A stretch of 20,838 nucleotides of DNA from Fragilaria radians (taxonomy: Eukaryota > Bacillariophyta > Fragilariophyceae > Fragilariales > Fragilariaceae). Shown here piece after piece: positions 9,517 to 18,243 of the stretch (positions within the stretch are counted from its first letter, which is position 1; every line of letters starts with the position of its first letter). Below the pieces are notes generated by a model. The model saw nothing but the letters and a program-made list of their open reading frames with translations. It did not search any database and was not told the origin of the DNA. Where the stretch lies: NCBI GenBank assembly GCA_900642245.1, contig CAAAJI010000488.1, forward strand, positions 1 to 20,838, given 5' to 3'. The translations under genes were made by a program, and so were the position numbers.

Positions 9517-10550
9517 CTACATGGCAAATTTGTAATTTTCTTCATTGATTGTAGAATAAATATGTCCCTCAGTTGCCAAGTAATCCACAGCAGCTCGAAT
9601 CTCATCTTCCCGATGCATCCCCGCCAATTGCTGGACCAATCTAAATATCGGTGCTCCCACGGGGGATTGTTCTCCCTCCGTCTTGAAATAATGCATCACT
9701 CGCTCATTTAGAGAATTGGTTGACGATGATCCTAAGGGTGGGTTAGTAGTATTAGTAGTACCACCCCCTGTCGTCATGGGACTTGCGAGATGATGAAAGT
9801 TCATAGAGGCTGGTATTCCTCCAATTCGTTCTTGTTTCAAATGTCGTTCGGCGGAATAGACTACTTCCAATAGATGATGAGTAATCATATCAGCCTGATT
9901 TACTTTCCGAATACAATGTGCCACAATACTCTTCTTTCCATCATAATCTTTCACTTGTCCAATGACGCATACATATTGAGCCTCTCGTGCTGCCTCCATC
10001 TTTTCTTCTTGAATGGCCGTACAGTCATTGTCATCCATCCATTGCTTCACTTCAATTAAACCTGTCCCATCTTCAATTTCGTAGGCCATGTTGGTCGACA
10101 GCGTTTCCACACTTCGAACCGCTCCGACGAGTCGTACATGATGCAAAGGCCGTCCATCTATCAGTGCCAAAGCTCCTGTTCCTTCTTGAGAGGATGTTGA
10201 TGTTGCTGCCAATAGCATACGGCATGTGACGGGTATTAATGTTTGTTCATTGTAAGCCTTACGAGGACCGAGATTACCACCACCACCACCACCACGTGTT
10301 GGAGTACGTTGTGAAGATGATGACATTCCACCTGAAAATCCTCCTCCTTGGTTGGCGTTACTACTGCCGTAGTCGCCTCCTTGATAATCCATACCTATCG
10401 ACATGCATTATAGCCATATTGAAATAGATGAGAAACATGGTAGTGTGGTTGCTGGCTCCGACGATTCATGATCCTACAAATTACACTTTGTACATGCTAA
10501 ACAGTGAACATGAATTGTACAAGATGACTGTCGTACTCACCAAAATTCAT
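9517..10550 (-). CDS. RPA2: Replication protein A middle (32-kDa) subunit
   Basis: This subunit of the heterotrimeric single-strand DNA-binding complex acts in replication, repair and recombination in the nucleus. The 295-residue protein has the family layout: a Gly/Ser-rich N-terminus (~1-50, the segment phosphorylated in yeast and human), an OB fold (~55-190: LIPVTCRMLL, VRLVGAVRSVE, MAYEIEDGTGLIEVKQW, VCVIGQVKDYDGKKSIVAHCIRKV), a Gly/Asn/Thr linker, and a C-terminal winged helix (~235-295: VMHYFKTEG...SPVGAPIFRLVQQL...DEIRAAVDYLATEGHIYSTI). An uninterrupted frame starts at ATG 10404 (MSIGMDY). I prefer a 10-nt first exon at 10550-10541 (ATGAATTTTG), a 146-nt intron with GTGAGT donor and GATAG acceptor (10540-10395), then exon 2 from 10394. 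This gives MNFGMDYQGG in frame at the same length, a normal RPA2 N-terminus. An E2F-type site lies just upstream. Identity is secure; the start choice is inferred. Confidence 0.9.
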
Positions 10551-10618
10551 GTTGGATTGGATGATATACAAGAAACAAATGTCGTTTGGCTGCAATGGAG
10601 GCAATTTATGGACGGTGA

Positions 10619-10632
10619 TTTGGCGCGCCAAA
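10619..10632. promoter_or_regulatory. Perfect palindromic E2F/DP-type site upstream of RPA2
   Basis: TTTGGCGCGCCAAA is a 14-bp perfect palindrome in which each strand reads the E2F consensus TTTSSCGC. It lies 69 bp upstream of the preferred RPA2 start (10550), or 215 bp upstream of the alternative ATG. In animals and plants E2F/DP drives G1/S genes, including RPA subunits. GC-only core sequence stands out in this AT-rich gap. Confidence 0.65.
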
Positions 10633-10767
10633 TGTGAATTTGAATGCTACGATAGGTCAGGTCGATTAATTCATTTGAAACATGTATAGTATGCAGTAAA
10701 AAGAAGAAGGAATTTTTTTCGATCTTATCTCTTTTGCAAGCTTGATTTGATGTACTTCTACAGTAGA

Positions 10768-10834
10768 TTTGAATTTGCCCTCTACGTCCTATACATTACA
10801 CTTGAATTTGCCCATCTTACATTTGAATTTGGCC
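10768..10834 (+). repeat. Three copies of TTGAATTTGSCC in the shared RPA2/metacaspase promoter region
   Basis: Copies begin at 10768 (TTTGAATTTGCCC), 10802 (TTGAATTTGCCC) and 10822 (TTTGAATTTGGCC), spaced 34 and 20 bp. All have the same orientation and lie 218-284 bp upstream of the preferred RPA2 start. They may be transcription-factor sites or a short repeat remnant; nothing else supports a function. Confidence 0.5.
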
Positions 10835-11593
10835 GATCTCTATCCATCACAACTGCGGGTGCAACAGGTATTCGATTTTGTGGTAGTGATTTGCTATCAA
10901 GATTCGCATACTTTCACACCAAAAGACTAACACGCTACATTCAATCATGAGGTGGAGAAACTCTTTTTCCTTATAAATTGCTGAACTCATGCATATATTG
11001 TGACTCCTCTGGCAGTCTGCATCACAAAAAAAGCATTGATTTGAGAAATATCTTTCCTTTTAATTTCCTTTATTCTAGCATATAGCGTAAGGACTTGAAA
11101 ACTGCTTGCATCAGCAGTATAATTTCTAATATAAAAGGATTAAAAAGATTTTCCCCTATATGCTCAATGTTTAGAATGAGTGCATTTTCGAGGCACTCAT
11201 TGTGTCTACCATATAAGTTACTCTCAATCACCATTCCGTCTTCCTTATTTACTCGGTAAGGCCATTGCTAAAAATCAATCAAAAAATACTACGGTAAAAT
11301 CTTAAGGATAGAGCTAACGAAAATGACCATGCTGTCGCAAGTGCGATCAATTTTCTGACATTGGATCCCTATTTCCTGGTATAATAAAAACAGGTATGGC
11401 TTTCTCTATATTCATGTATATCATATATATTCATTCTGCTGTATCGATTTTGAGGTGCACGTCAGCTCGCCATGATTAAAATATAGCGAGTAGTTACCGT
11501 TCAAAACTACGTTGAAAAGTGTAAATCGCCAGCAGGCAATAGCCAAAACTTCTCTCTGAATTCTATGGTTTCTTGGCACTCCAGTTGAAAGCT
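10835..11593. other. Divergent promoter region between RPA2 and the metacaspase gene
   Basis: AT-rich, no reading frame with a family motif. Just before the metacaspase start is a seven-codon upstream frame (ATG at 11565, stop 11586-11588), which ends five bases before the main ATG at 11594. Confidence 0.5.
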
Positions 11594-13699
11594 ATGGGAG
11601 GAACCTCATCAAAGGAAGAGACAGTCAACACCAATAGCAACAGCAACAATCGTAGAAAGTTAGGCAGCAAAAGCACTAGCTCAAGTCAAAACCAACCTAA
11701 ACAAAAGACACAGGAGGGAAATACAAAACCTATTCCGGTGGGTCACGTTGAATCTGATTGCAACTCTGGAGACAAGCAATCACACGCAGACACCGATTCA
11801 AGCAGTAAGGTATCACAAACAGATAACAGACCGGGCGCAATGTCGACGAACTTATCGCGTAAAAACAAAAGTAATGCGACCGGAATAACGGGCGCATCTT
11901 CCCAAGGAAATGTGAATGGATCATCCAAGAAGCGGGGTGACGATCCCTCCCACAATAACAAATATCATTCAAAGAACAGAACAGAGGAATCAGATAAAGT
12001 TTCAACTCATGCTTCCTCCTATGTGTTGGATGATGAAGTGAAAGTTAATCTTGCCATGGCAGATCTAATGGCCTATCTTCAAGTTGTTGCCAACAATTCA
12101 GCCAACTTACCTTTGACCAGACGTGATGATCCCGAGCTTCCTAAAACCGTTTCATCCTTAACAGCAGATGAGTATGCTCGAAAATCTGCGGCTTTCATCC
12201 CTGCAGATGTACGTGTCATTGCCGGTTCGTTTACCAAATATGGTAGAGTTTGGGATTTACCAACAAGCGACGAGTTCAATGCCGTTGACGGTGCACATGA
12301 ACCAGGAAGAAGCTATGGAGGAGCCTGCACCAATGCAATGCTCAAAGTATTGTATGATGCTGCTAACGAAACCATGACGCTATACCAGGATGGGGGTAAA
12401 AGCGAAAATGAAGGAGATAGTCAAATTATGCTAAATGATTCTCTCTTTGACGATGACGAGGAGGAGTCATTCCTCAGCAATGGTGCACCTCTAACTCTGA
12501 CTCGTGATCGCACCTTTCAATCATTGGTTCTGGGAGACATTGCAACACAGTCAAGTCTCACATGGGCTACCCTGCTTCGCAAAATGAAGGCAGAAATTGC
12601 AGAAATCGAATTTGCTCAAGCCCCGACACTCACCACCACTCGGAAGTTTGATATCAATCAGCCCTTCACTCTTGTCCCCCCCGGTTTCGATGAGAAGAAG
12701 AACCAGAAGCGAAGTTTGCTTATTGGATGCAATTATGGAAGTATCCAAGGTGCAGAATTAAAGGCGTCTCATGATGATATCCGATCAATGAAAGATTATA
12801 TTGTCAATGTGCATGGATTTTCAGAAGCAAAAGGGACTATGACCGTTTTATTGGATGACGATACACACAAACATCCAACTCATTTGAATATAACTGAAAG
12901 CTTCAAGGCTCTGTCGGAGCTGTCGCAACCCGGTGATGCAGTATTCGTTCACTTTTCAGGTCACGGGGGTAGAGCTCTAGATGAGGAGTCCTACGACGAA
13001 GTGATTGTCCCAAGTGACTTTCAAACATCCGGGATTATTCGTGACACATTGATTTTTAAGACTCTCCTGGCTCCCATGAGATACGGGGTCACAGTTACAA
13101 TTCTAATTGATTGCTGTGATACAGGAATGGTCTTAGATCTACCATACTCGTGGACAACCAAGACAGATAGAATTGAGACGTTAGCTAAGCTTACACTCAA
13201 CGATGATTTTTCGTTTGTAAGATTTTTAAAAGTGGTGAAAACCTTATACGAAGCCTCGACCTTTACACAACTTGGAAAAACAGTCGGCTCTGCTCTGAAC
13301 ACGAGCGGGAATGACCTAGATGAGGATGCAGGTGAAGACTCGGAAACTATTGATGACAATTTGACAAAGTCTACACTACAAGATGCAGAAAGCAAGCAAC
13401 AGCAATCCAAAGGTGTTCAAAGATCCTTCTTTTCAGCTCTTGGTGCCTGCAACGATTCTGGACCAATTGATAAGAGCAGTACTAATAATAACAGCAACAA
13501 CAAACACAGTGGAGGATCCATGACAACAACACCGAGAAAACAAAATTTCTTAGAAAAAGTTCTGAACTGCACCTTAACGGCCGATGATGATGGTAGTGAT
13601 TATGATGATGATGTCTATACCAGAGGTGATGATGATATGGGAACTACCACGTTTGAGACCGAAGATGAATCCTATGTACATCGCCGAAGGAGACGTTAG
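11594..13699 (+). CDS. Type III metacaspase-like protein with altered catalytic-core motifs
   Basis: Metacaspases are caspase-fold cysteine peptidases that cut after Arg/Lys and act in stress and cell death. ATG 11594 gives 701 aa; the frame is open a little further up but offers only TTG there. Residues 1-150 are Ser/Asn/Lys-rich and begin MGGTSS, a possible N-myristoylation signal. A p10-like region follows (ADVRVIAGSF near 205, GGACTNAMLKVLYDA near 242, ...INQPFTLVPPGF near 350-363), then p20 (KRSLLIGCNYG from 372; VHFSGHGG with His457; IDCCDTGMVLDLPY with Cys508). p10 before p20 is the type III order known from algae. The p10 DxQTSAD-type motif reads GSFTKYGRVWDLPTSDEF, the residue after the catalytic Cys is Asp instead of His, and the acidic loop after SGHGG is short. 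The tail (~560-701) is low-complexity, acidic and ends in an Arg run. No p10 follows p20. Activity is uncertain. Confidence 0.85.
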   Translation: MGGTSSKEETVNTNSNSNNRRKLGSKSTSSSQNQPKQKTQEGNTKPIPVGHVESDCNSGDKQSHADTDSSSKVSQTDNRPGAMSTNLSRKNKSNATGITGASSQGNVNGSSKKRGDDPSHNNKYHSKNRTEESDKVSTHASSYVLDDEVKVNLAMADLMAYLQVVANNSANLPLTRRDDPELPKTVSSLTADEYARKSAAFIPADVRVIAGSFTKYGRVWDLPTSDEFNAVDGAHEPGRSYGGACTNAMLKVLYDAANETMTLYQDGGKSENEGDSQIMLNDSLFDDDEEESFLSNGAPLTLTRDRTFQSLVLGDIATQSSLTWATLLRKMKAEIAEIEFAQAPTLTTTRKFDINQPFTLVPPGFDEKKNQKRSLLIGCNYGSIQGAELKASHDDIRSMKDYIVNVHGFSEAKGTMTVLLDDDTHKHPTHLNITESFKALSELSQPGDAVFVHFSGHGGRALDEESYDEVIVPSDFQTSGIIRDTLIFKTLLAPMRYGVTVTILIDCCDTGMVLDLPYSWTTKTDRIETLAKLTLNDDFSFVRFLKVVKTLYEASTFTQLGKTVGSALNTSGNDLDEDAGEDSETIDDNLTKSTLQDAESKQQQSKGVQRSFFSALGACNDSGPIDKSSTNNNSNNKHSGGSMTTTPRKQNFLEKVLNCTLTADDDGSDYDDDVYTRGDDDMGTTTFETEDESYVHRRRRR

Positions 13700-14075
13700 T
13701 ATACAAATAATAAATTTTTCATGGATAGATTGATTGGATGAAGGAAGTTACGTAAGCAAGGGATGTTCCAAAGACTTACAAATCAGAGAATGAATACATC
13801 TCAGAAACCCCTGCCTCAATCAGGACAACTTTCTGTAGCAGCATTCTAGTTAAAGATTCCACGTTGTTTTCATTAATAGTACTAATTGTGGTTGTCTGAT
13901 TGCCCACTCTAAAATTTGCTAAAATGTGTAGTGTCAAAAGAAAGATTTCCTCTGTTACGATACTCTCCTTGCAAAGTGAAAAAGTACATTCCTAAACCTC
14001 CCCATTCTATTTTATTACTTTTTGATTAACATTCTCATAGAAAAATGTTGGGGAGAGAGAACTGTAACAAATATC
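13700..14075. other. Downstream region of the metacaspase gene
   Basis: AT-rich sequence with no gene recognised; contains the metacaspase 3' end and leads to the hairpin repeat at 14076. Confidence 0.5.
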
Positions 14076-14150
14076 CTTACTTTCTCTTGCCGTAAGGCAA
14101 ATTACTTGCTCTTGCCGTAAGGCAACTTACTTGCTCTTGCCGTAAGGCAA
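14076..14150 (+). repeat. Three tandem 25-bp hairpin units
   Basis: Three head-to-tail copies with an exact 25-bp period (14076-14100, 14101-14125, 14126-14150). They are identical except at the first base and at the eighth base (T in unit 1, G in units 2 and 3). Each unit ends in TTGCCGTAAGGCAA, a 5-bp stem closed by GTAA. As plus-strand RNA that is a GNRA-type (GUAA) tetraloop. The repeat starts 376 bp after the metacaspase stop codon. It could be a minisatellite or a transcribed structural element. Confidence 0.85.
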
Positions 14151-14604
14151 ATCATATCCTTTTGAAGAATTCAAATATGAATGCAATAGTACTTACTATA
14201 TAAAGCATACCTATGTGAGCCTGCACTCGGTGAAATTCCAAATTTCATACTTTCTGGATTCTAAGTTTTAATTCAAAAGTCTTTTAATTCCCTTGGGAAC
14301 ATGATCTCCATGTTTATACTCTGGAGGTACTACATTGGGAAAAGTGGTCATTGCTATTCAACACACTTTTTGATTATTTCTGGAAAGATGAAAGTTGAAT
14401 CTGAATATTGAATATGTTCAAAACCAATGGAACATTAATAGATGAGGAATATCATATACATTCTACTGTATCCTCTGTATTTGAATTTTTCTGTTCTATT
14501 TATGAAATTAGGGGCACCTGTTCTATTCAAGAAGACATGAGCATGATTTTATGAGGAATTTTGAAGTCATAAGTTCGTTTGCAGTCGTAAAAATACTGTC
14601 CATT

Positions 14605-14950
14605 ATATTCCAATCAACTTAAGTCCTAGCAATGTGTTTGTTTTCTGAAGCAGAATAACGCTGGCGCCTGCACCAGTATCAATCGTGATAGTATAGGATA
14701 TTCTAGCTATATTAGGACACAATAGAAGATAATTAGAGAATTTAATAAAATTTCACATTATTATCTCTAATAGTGGTTATATCAATAAAATGGTTACTGT
14801 GATGGTTTCAAGAAGAGACTCTGCTTTCCCCTTTACTCTCTGGCCATTTTTGTTGGGCTTCAATTACCTTTCAGGAGAAAATGCAGTCACCTTCTTCCAC
14901 ATTTTTTTATTCAATGGCTTCTCTGCCTTTAGCTCTCCTGAAAGCTTATA
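14605..14950 (-). mobile_element. Retroelement relic with aspartic-protease motif
   Basis: On the minus strand a frame ending at a stop near 14605 reads ITIDTGAGASVILLQ, the catalytic loop of a retrotransposon-type aspartic protease (hydrophobic-D-T/S-G-A...S/V). Upstream on the same strand (~14950-14780) are basic, Lys/Asn-rich frames with stops, such as KKMWKKVTAFSPE and NKNGQRVKGKAESLL, that look like a degraded gag tail. An 11-bp inverted repeat (CTTTCAGGAGA at 14868, complement ending 14944) lies inside. No RT, integrase or LTR is visible nearby, so the element type is undetermined. It is separated from the gypsy relic near 7.1 kb by two intact genes, so this is an independent insertion. 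Confidence 0.42.
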
Positions 14951-15831
14951 GTGGTCCAAAATTGTAAATATGGCATCGTGATTTACTTGCACAACAAATT
15001 CAGGTCAATGATGCATGCCAAGGCAATAATAGTGCAAGAGCTAATTTTTAAATTATTCATCGTGCATAACTTTGGTAAATGGAAATGCAACATAAAGTAT
15101 GCGTTCAATGCATTGCGCCATTAGTAGGTACCTTGACATTTCATGAAGTAATTTCTCCTTCAAATGATATGAAAGGAGTTTGAAGTTTCTAATTAATGAA
15201 GTCATGAAAGTTAATAGTTAAAGTGACAGTCAACGGGATAGCGACAAATGGGTGGGTTACATATAGGACGTGGTTAAACATCAGGACTAAGGATTTCCAA
15301 ATTTTTGAGAGTATGGGATGCAAAAAAAGAATTAATGAAGGCTGTATCTGTAATTTATGCTCATTTTTTCATTATAAATTAGGAGTTGCAGTGGAGCACA
15401 ATTCCTATATTGACATCCTAATTGGTTGGATTAAATTTGAAATACTTTTCTTTATACCAAATGCATGGTACTCAATTTGGCTACTAAAGTTTAGATTTTG
15501 CCAATACATTTCAGGATTAGGCCTGTATATAAATGAAATATCCGCATTTTTCTATGGCTGATAGTACGTGGTAACTTTTTCATGTTTACTTTATGTCTAG
15601 ACTGGTAAATAGTTGAAGGCATTGGTGCGCGACTGTATTATTTGATAATGAACAAAAAAATTGATTTCATAATATAATTTCTTGTTACAACGATAAAAGC
15701 TAAGCATATTTTATTCCAAGTATGTTATGTTAATCTTCCGTTGATGCTCATCATTATAGGAAGAGTAATGTATCCCAGCACTACAACTATTTCTTATCAA
15801 TAGTCCTCTATTCATTTTCAATGTAGGTCTT
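14951..15831. other. AT-rich intergenic region, no gene recognised
   Basis: A plus-strand frame at 15223-15561 (112 codons) has a Phe/Ile/Leu-rich translation typical of chance frames in AT-rich DNA and no motif. Part may be further retroelement debris. The 3' end of the next gene (minus) is at 15832. Confidence 0.45.
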
Positions 15832-16473
15832 TTAAGCCGAACTAGGGTACAACTTATCATTACCTCGATTTCTTCTTAACCGTCTTCTCCCTTTTAAAAT
15901 TGTCCCAGCAGCTTCAATCAGCGTGCTGCTCCGAGCTTTTACTGTATGAAATTCTGGATCTTTTACACATACATATGATTCATCCTTTCGTAGCATATAC
16001 TCCTTCGCTAGGGATATTACGTCTAAAGCATCTGATTGCCCCCGTTGTTGCGCTTCTGACACCGCCATTTTTGTTGCTGTAATGGAAGCCCTTGCCAATG
16101 CTTCAGGATCTGTAATTCGTTCCATTATTTGCCTTTCCTGTTCATAGAGTACTGCGACCAAGGCGTCGAGCCTGTGTTTTTTCCTGATTTGCTTGCCACG
16201 CGCCGTTCTAAATTCAAGTCCCCTAGCACAGCTACCATCACAACTTGAACCAGCTGAGAATTGCCGGGCAAGTCTAGCTGAGGATTCACGTAGTAAGCGA
16301 TACTCATGTTTTTGATACCATGTATTGAAGATTGTGTCTTCGCTCATCTCTTTTATGTGTTCAATTGTCCTGACTAAGAGTGTATTATTGAACCTTACTT
16401 TTCGTCGTTTCAACGCATTCGAAGCAACATCATTGATGAGCAAGCCCGCCTTTGTCTCAGCCAACGAGATCAT
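15832..16473 (-). CDS. Small uncharacterised protein of a diatom-type family
   Basis: From ATG 16473 the protein has 213 residues. It contains VRFNNTLLVRTI near 27-38, MSEDTIFNTWYQKHEY near 43-58, a Cys pair region with SCARGLEFRT near 80-90, and LVAVLYEQERQ...ITDPEALARAS near 105-130. This VRFNNTV.VRTI / TWY...E / CSRGLE.RT / V..EQERQ pattern is one I recognise as a recurrent family of small proteins in diatom genomes with no assigned function. The C-terminus is basic (KGRRRLRRNRG), which could suit a nuclear location. The frame is open to GTG 16479 and a TTTCAG acceptor ends at 16480, so an upstream exon is possible; a candidate at 16908-16786 would join in phase 0. No membrane segment or signal peptide is seen with the start chosen. 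Confidence 0.75.
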   Translation of the reverse strand: MISLAETKAGLLINDVASNALKRRKVRFNNTLLVRTIEHIKEMSEDTIFNTWYQKHEYRLLRESSARLARQFSAGSSCDGSCARGLEFRTARGKQIRKKHRLDALVAVLYEQERQIMERITDPEALARASITATKMAVSEAQQRGQSDALDVISLAKEYMLRKDESYVCVKDPEFHTVKARSSTLIEAAGTILKGRRRLRRNRGNDKLYPSSA

Positions 16474-16785
16474 CTGCACCTGAAACGATTATTCAAAGAT
16501 AATGACTTTTATTTTTTTTCGGGCATTTGTCGAGGAGCAAACATCAAAGTCTTTTTCGTTTGGAAGGAAGCAAGAATATGATTTATATTGAAGTACATTG
16601 CCTTCAATTCAAGTTCTGCCTTTTACTTCATAACATAAAACACGTCATAAAGGTTAATTAGCAACAGCTTCCGACTTATAAATGAAAGATGTCACTATTG
16701 TCCTTACGTGTGTGCAGTCATTTCTTGGTTTTCTGTATAGAAAAAGTAAGTAAACTAGCGAGTAAAGAAAGGTACGAAAACTTAC

Positions 16786-16908
16786 ACTTAGAACTAGGGA
16801 CAGAAATCCAAATTGTCGTTTCCTAGAATGATAAATGGCCAGCGCTTTCAGAAATGATTTCATCAATCTCTCTGAAAACAAAATCGAATGCTCATGTTTG
16901 CGATTCAT
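16786..16908 (-). other. Candidate upstream exon for the diatom-type family gene (weak)
   Basis: ATG at 16908 opens a 41-codon frame that runs into a GTAAGT donor at 16785. A 306-nt intron to the TTTCAG acceptor at 16480 would continue in frame with the gene below. Alternatively an intron of 53 nt to CTATACAG would end the frame four codons later. Its peptide (MNRKHEHSILFSE..., then KSFLKALAIYHSRKRQFGFL) matches nothing I know. Confidence 0.25.
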
Positions 16909-18243
16909 AACGTCATCATTCTTTCCAATAAAAGCGTGAAGTTTCTTTTTAAGAAGATAACAATGTAAAATATACAATCCAATTTCATTGTCAATTTGAA
17001 CACTGCAATCAATAAATCACACTATTTGGTCGATCAAAGTGCTAGCATATTGGCTACACAAGAAAAAAAAGCTGCCTTAAGCTGTAGGTCTAGGATATAG
17101 AATACAAGTTATTTATGGAAGATGCATGAATGAAGTAGCAGAGATTAACAATGAATTATAAGGAGAATAAATTAATGCTCAAACTCAAACGGCTAGGTAA
17201 AGTTTTGACGGGAAGTTTTTCATTTGAAGCTTTCATCATAAAGCCTTTTTATTTAAAGGAGACTTTCCTGAGATCCCTTCATCTGACAGACTATTGTGAT
17301 AAGAACTCTCATTCAGCTTTGGCATGATTGGATTGGGTGCCTCTTTATGTCACCTCAAGTCAAGAACAAAGCTCAAGCTGGAAGAAAATCTAGGTATTGG
17401 AATGGAAATTAGATTTGGGTTTTAATAAAAATATATCCTAAAGCTACTACTACAAATGGAATTTTAGTTTTGCGAAGAAGTTTAGTTTCTTTTAAATCAA
17501 TCTCTAACTGGAGAGATTTTCACCTTCGTTCAAGAAAACTGACTACACTTCTATCAAGAATAAAGTGTGAGCTCTAGATTTTATTACAAGTCATTCAACG
17601 GAGGAGTCAACCATGAAGGGATTATCCCTTCAAGAGGTTGGAGTACCGTGTACTCTGGCATGAATACAACATGATTGATATTTAAAAGCTATAGCATAAA
17701 AAACTTGTTAAATTGTGTACATCAAGACTGAGGAAGTGCTTGAACATGTATGTTTTTGCTACCTTCAGCTCCAATACCTAGAACATGGTTGTAAGAGTCA
17801 ACACACTTTAGTTTTCTCAGAATAGATGCCAAATGCTTTTGCATGAAGCCCAAACCATCAAGCAGTATTTCCCCTCAACCAAATGGGGGTCATAAAGAGA
17901 CTGCACCTATAAAAAGCCAAACCAACAAAATTGTATTTTGATAAGGCAGCCTTACCTCAAATGCTAACAGGCATTGAACAATCATGTAATAGTCCTTGAC
18001 TCTGCAATTTGTAAGACTTTTCCCCCTTGTGCTGCCACTCTTTTGTTGTAATTCAATGAAAAAGCTGGATTTCCAAGGTAATTCATTCCAAATTCTTTGT
18101 TAGGCTGGCTTGGTCTCGAAACTTGTTGCAACATTCTGAATTCCTTTTCGGTCGCCTAGTTACTGCACTGCTTCCGAACTGACCATAACTTATTTGATGG
18201 TTTGTTTGTATCATCGACCAAGAGAGACTATACATGAACTCAA
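16909..18243. other. Intergenic region, no gene recognised
   Basis: About 1.3 kb, AT-rich. On the minus strand, 17874-17720 is open for about 50 codons (LLDGLGFMQKHLASILRKLK...), and an intron-like GTAAGG...TTTTATAG sits at about 17956-17911, so it may hold a degraded gene or element, but I cannot name it. The promoter of the plus-strand glycosyltransferase should be near its 3' edge. An out-of-frame ATG at 18234 precedes the glycosyltransferase ATG by ten bases. Confidence 0.4.

Noticed and set aside
9373..10427. Plus-strand frames across the RPA2 locus
   Set aside because: They are antisense shadows of the clear RPA2 coding sequence on the minus strand.
11573..11593. Upstream TTG start for the metacaspase
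   Set aside because: Nuclear genes rarely start at TTG; ATG 11594 is seven codons downstream and gives a sensible N-terminus.
13133..13699. A conventional C-terminal p10 domain after p20 in the metacaspase
   Set aside because: The tail is low-complexity and acidic without p10 motifs; the p10-like sequence lies before p20, as in type III.
15223..15561. 112-codon plus-strand frame
   Set aside because: The translation is dominated by Ile, Phe and Tyr codons expected from AT-rich noncoding DNA, with no recognisable motif.
17720..18060. Minus-strand ~50-codon frame plus an intron-like GTAAGG...TTTTATAG segment
   Set aside because: No recognisable family, several frames are equally open, and no start or complete exon chain could be built; left as unassigned.
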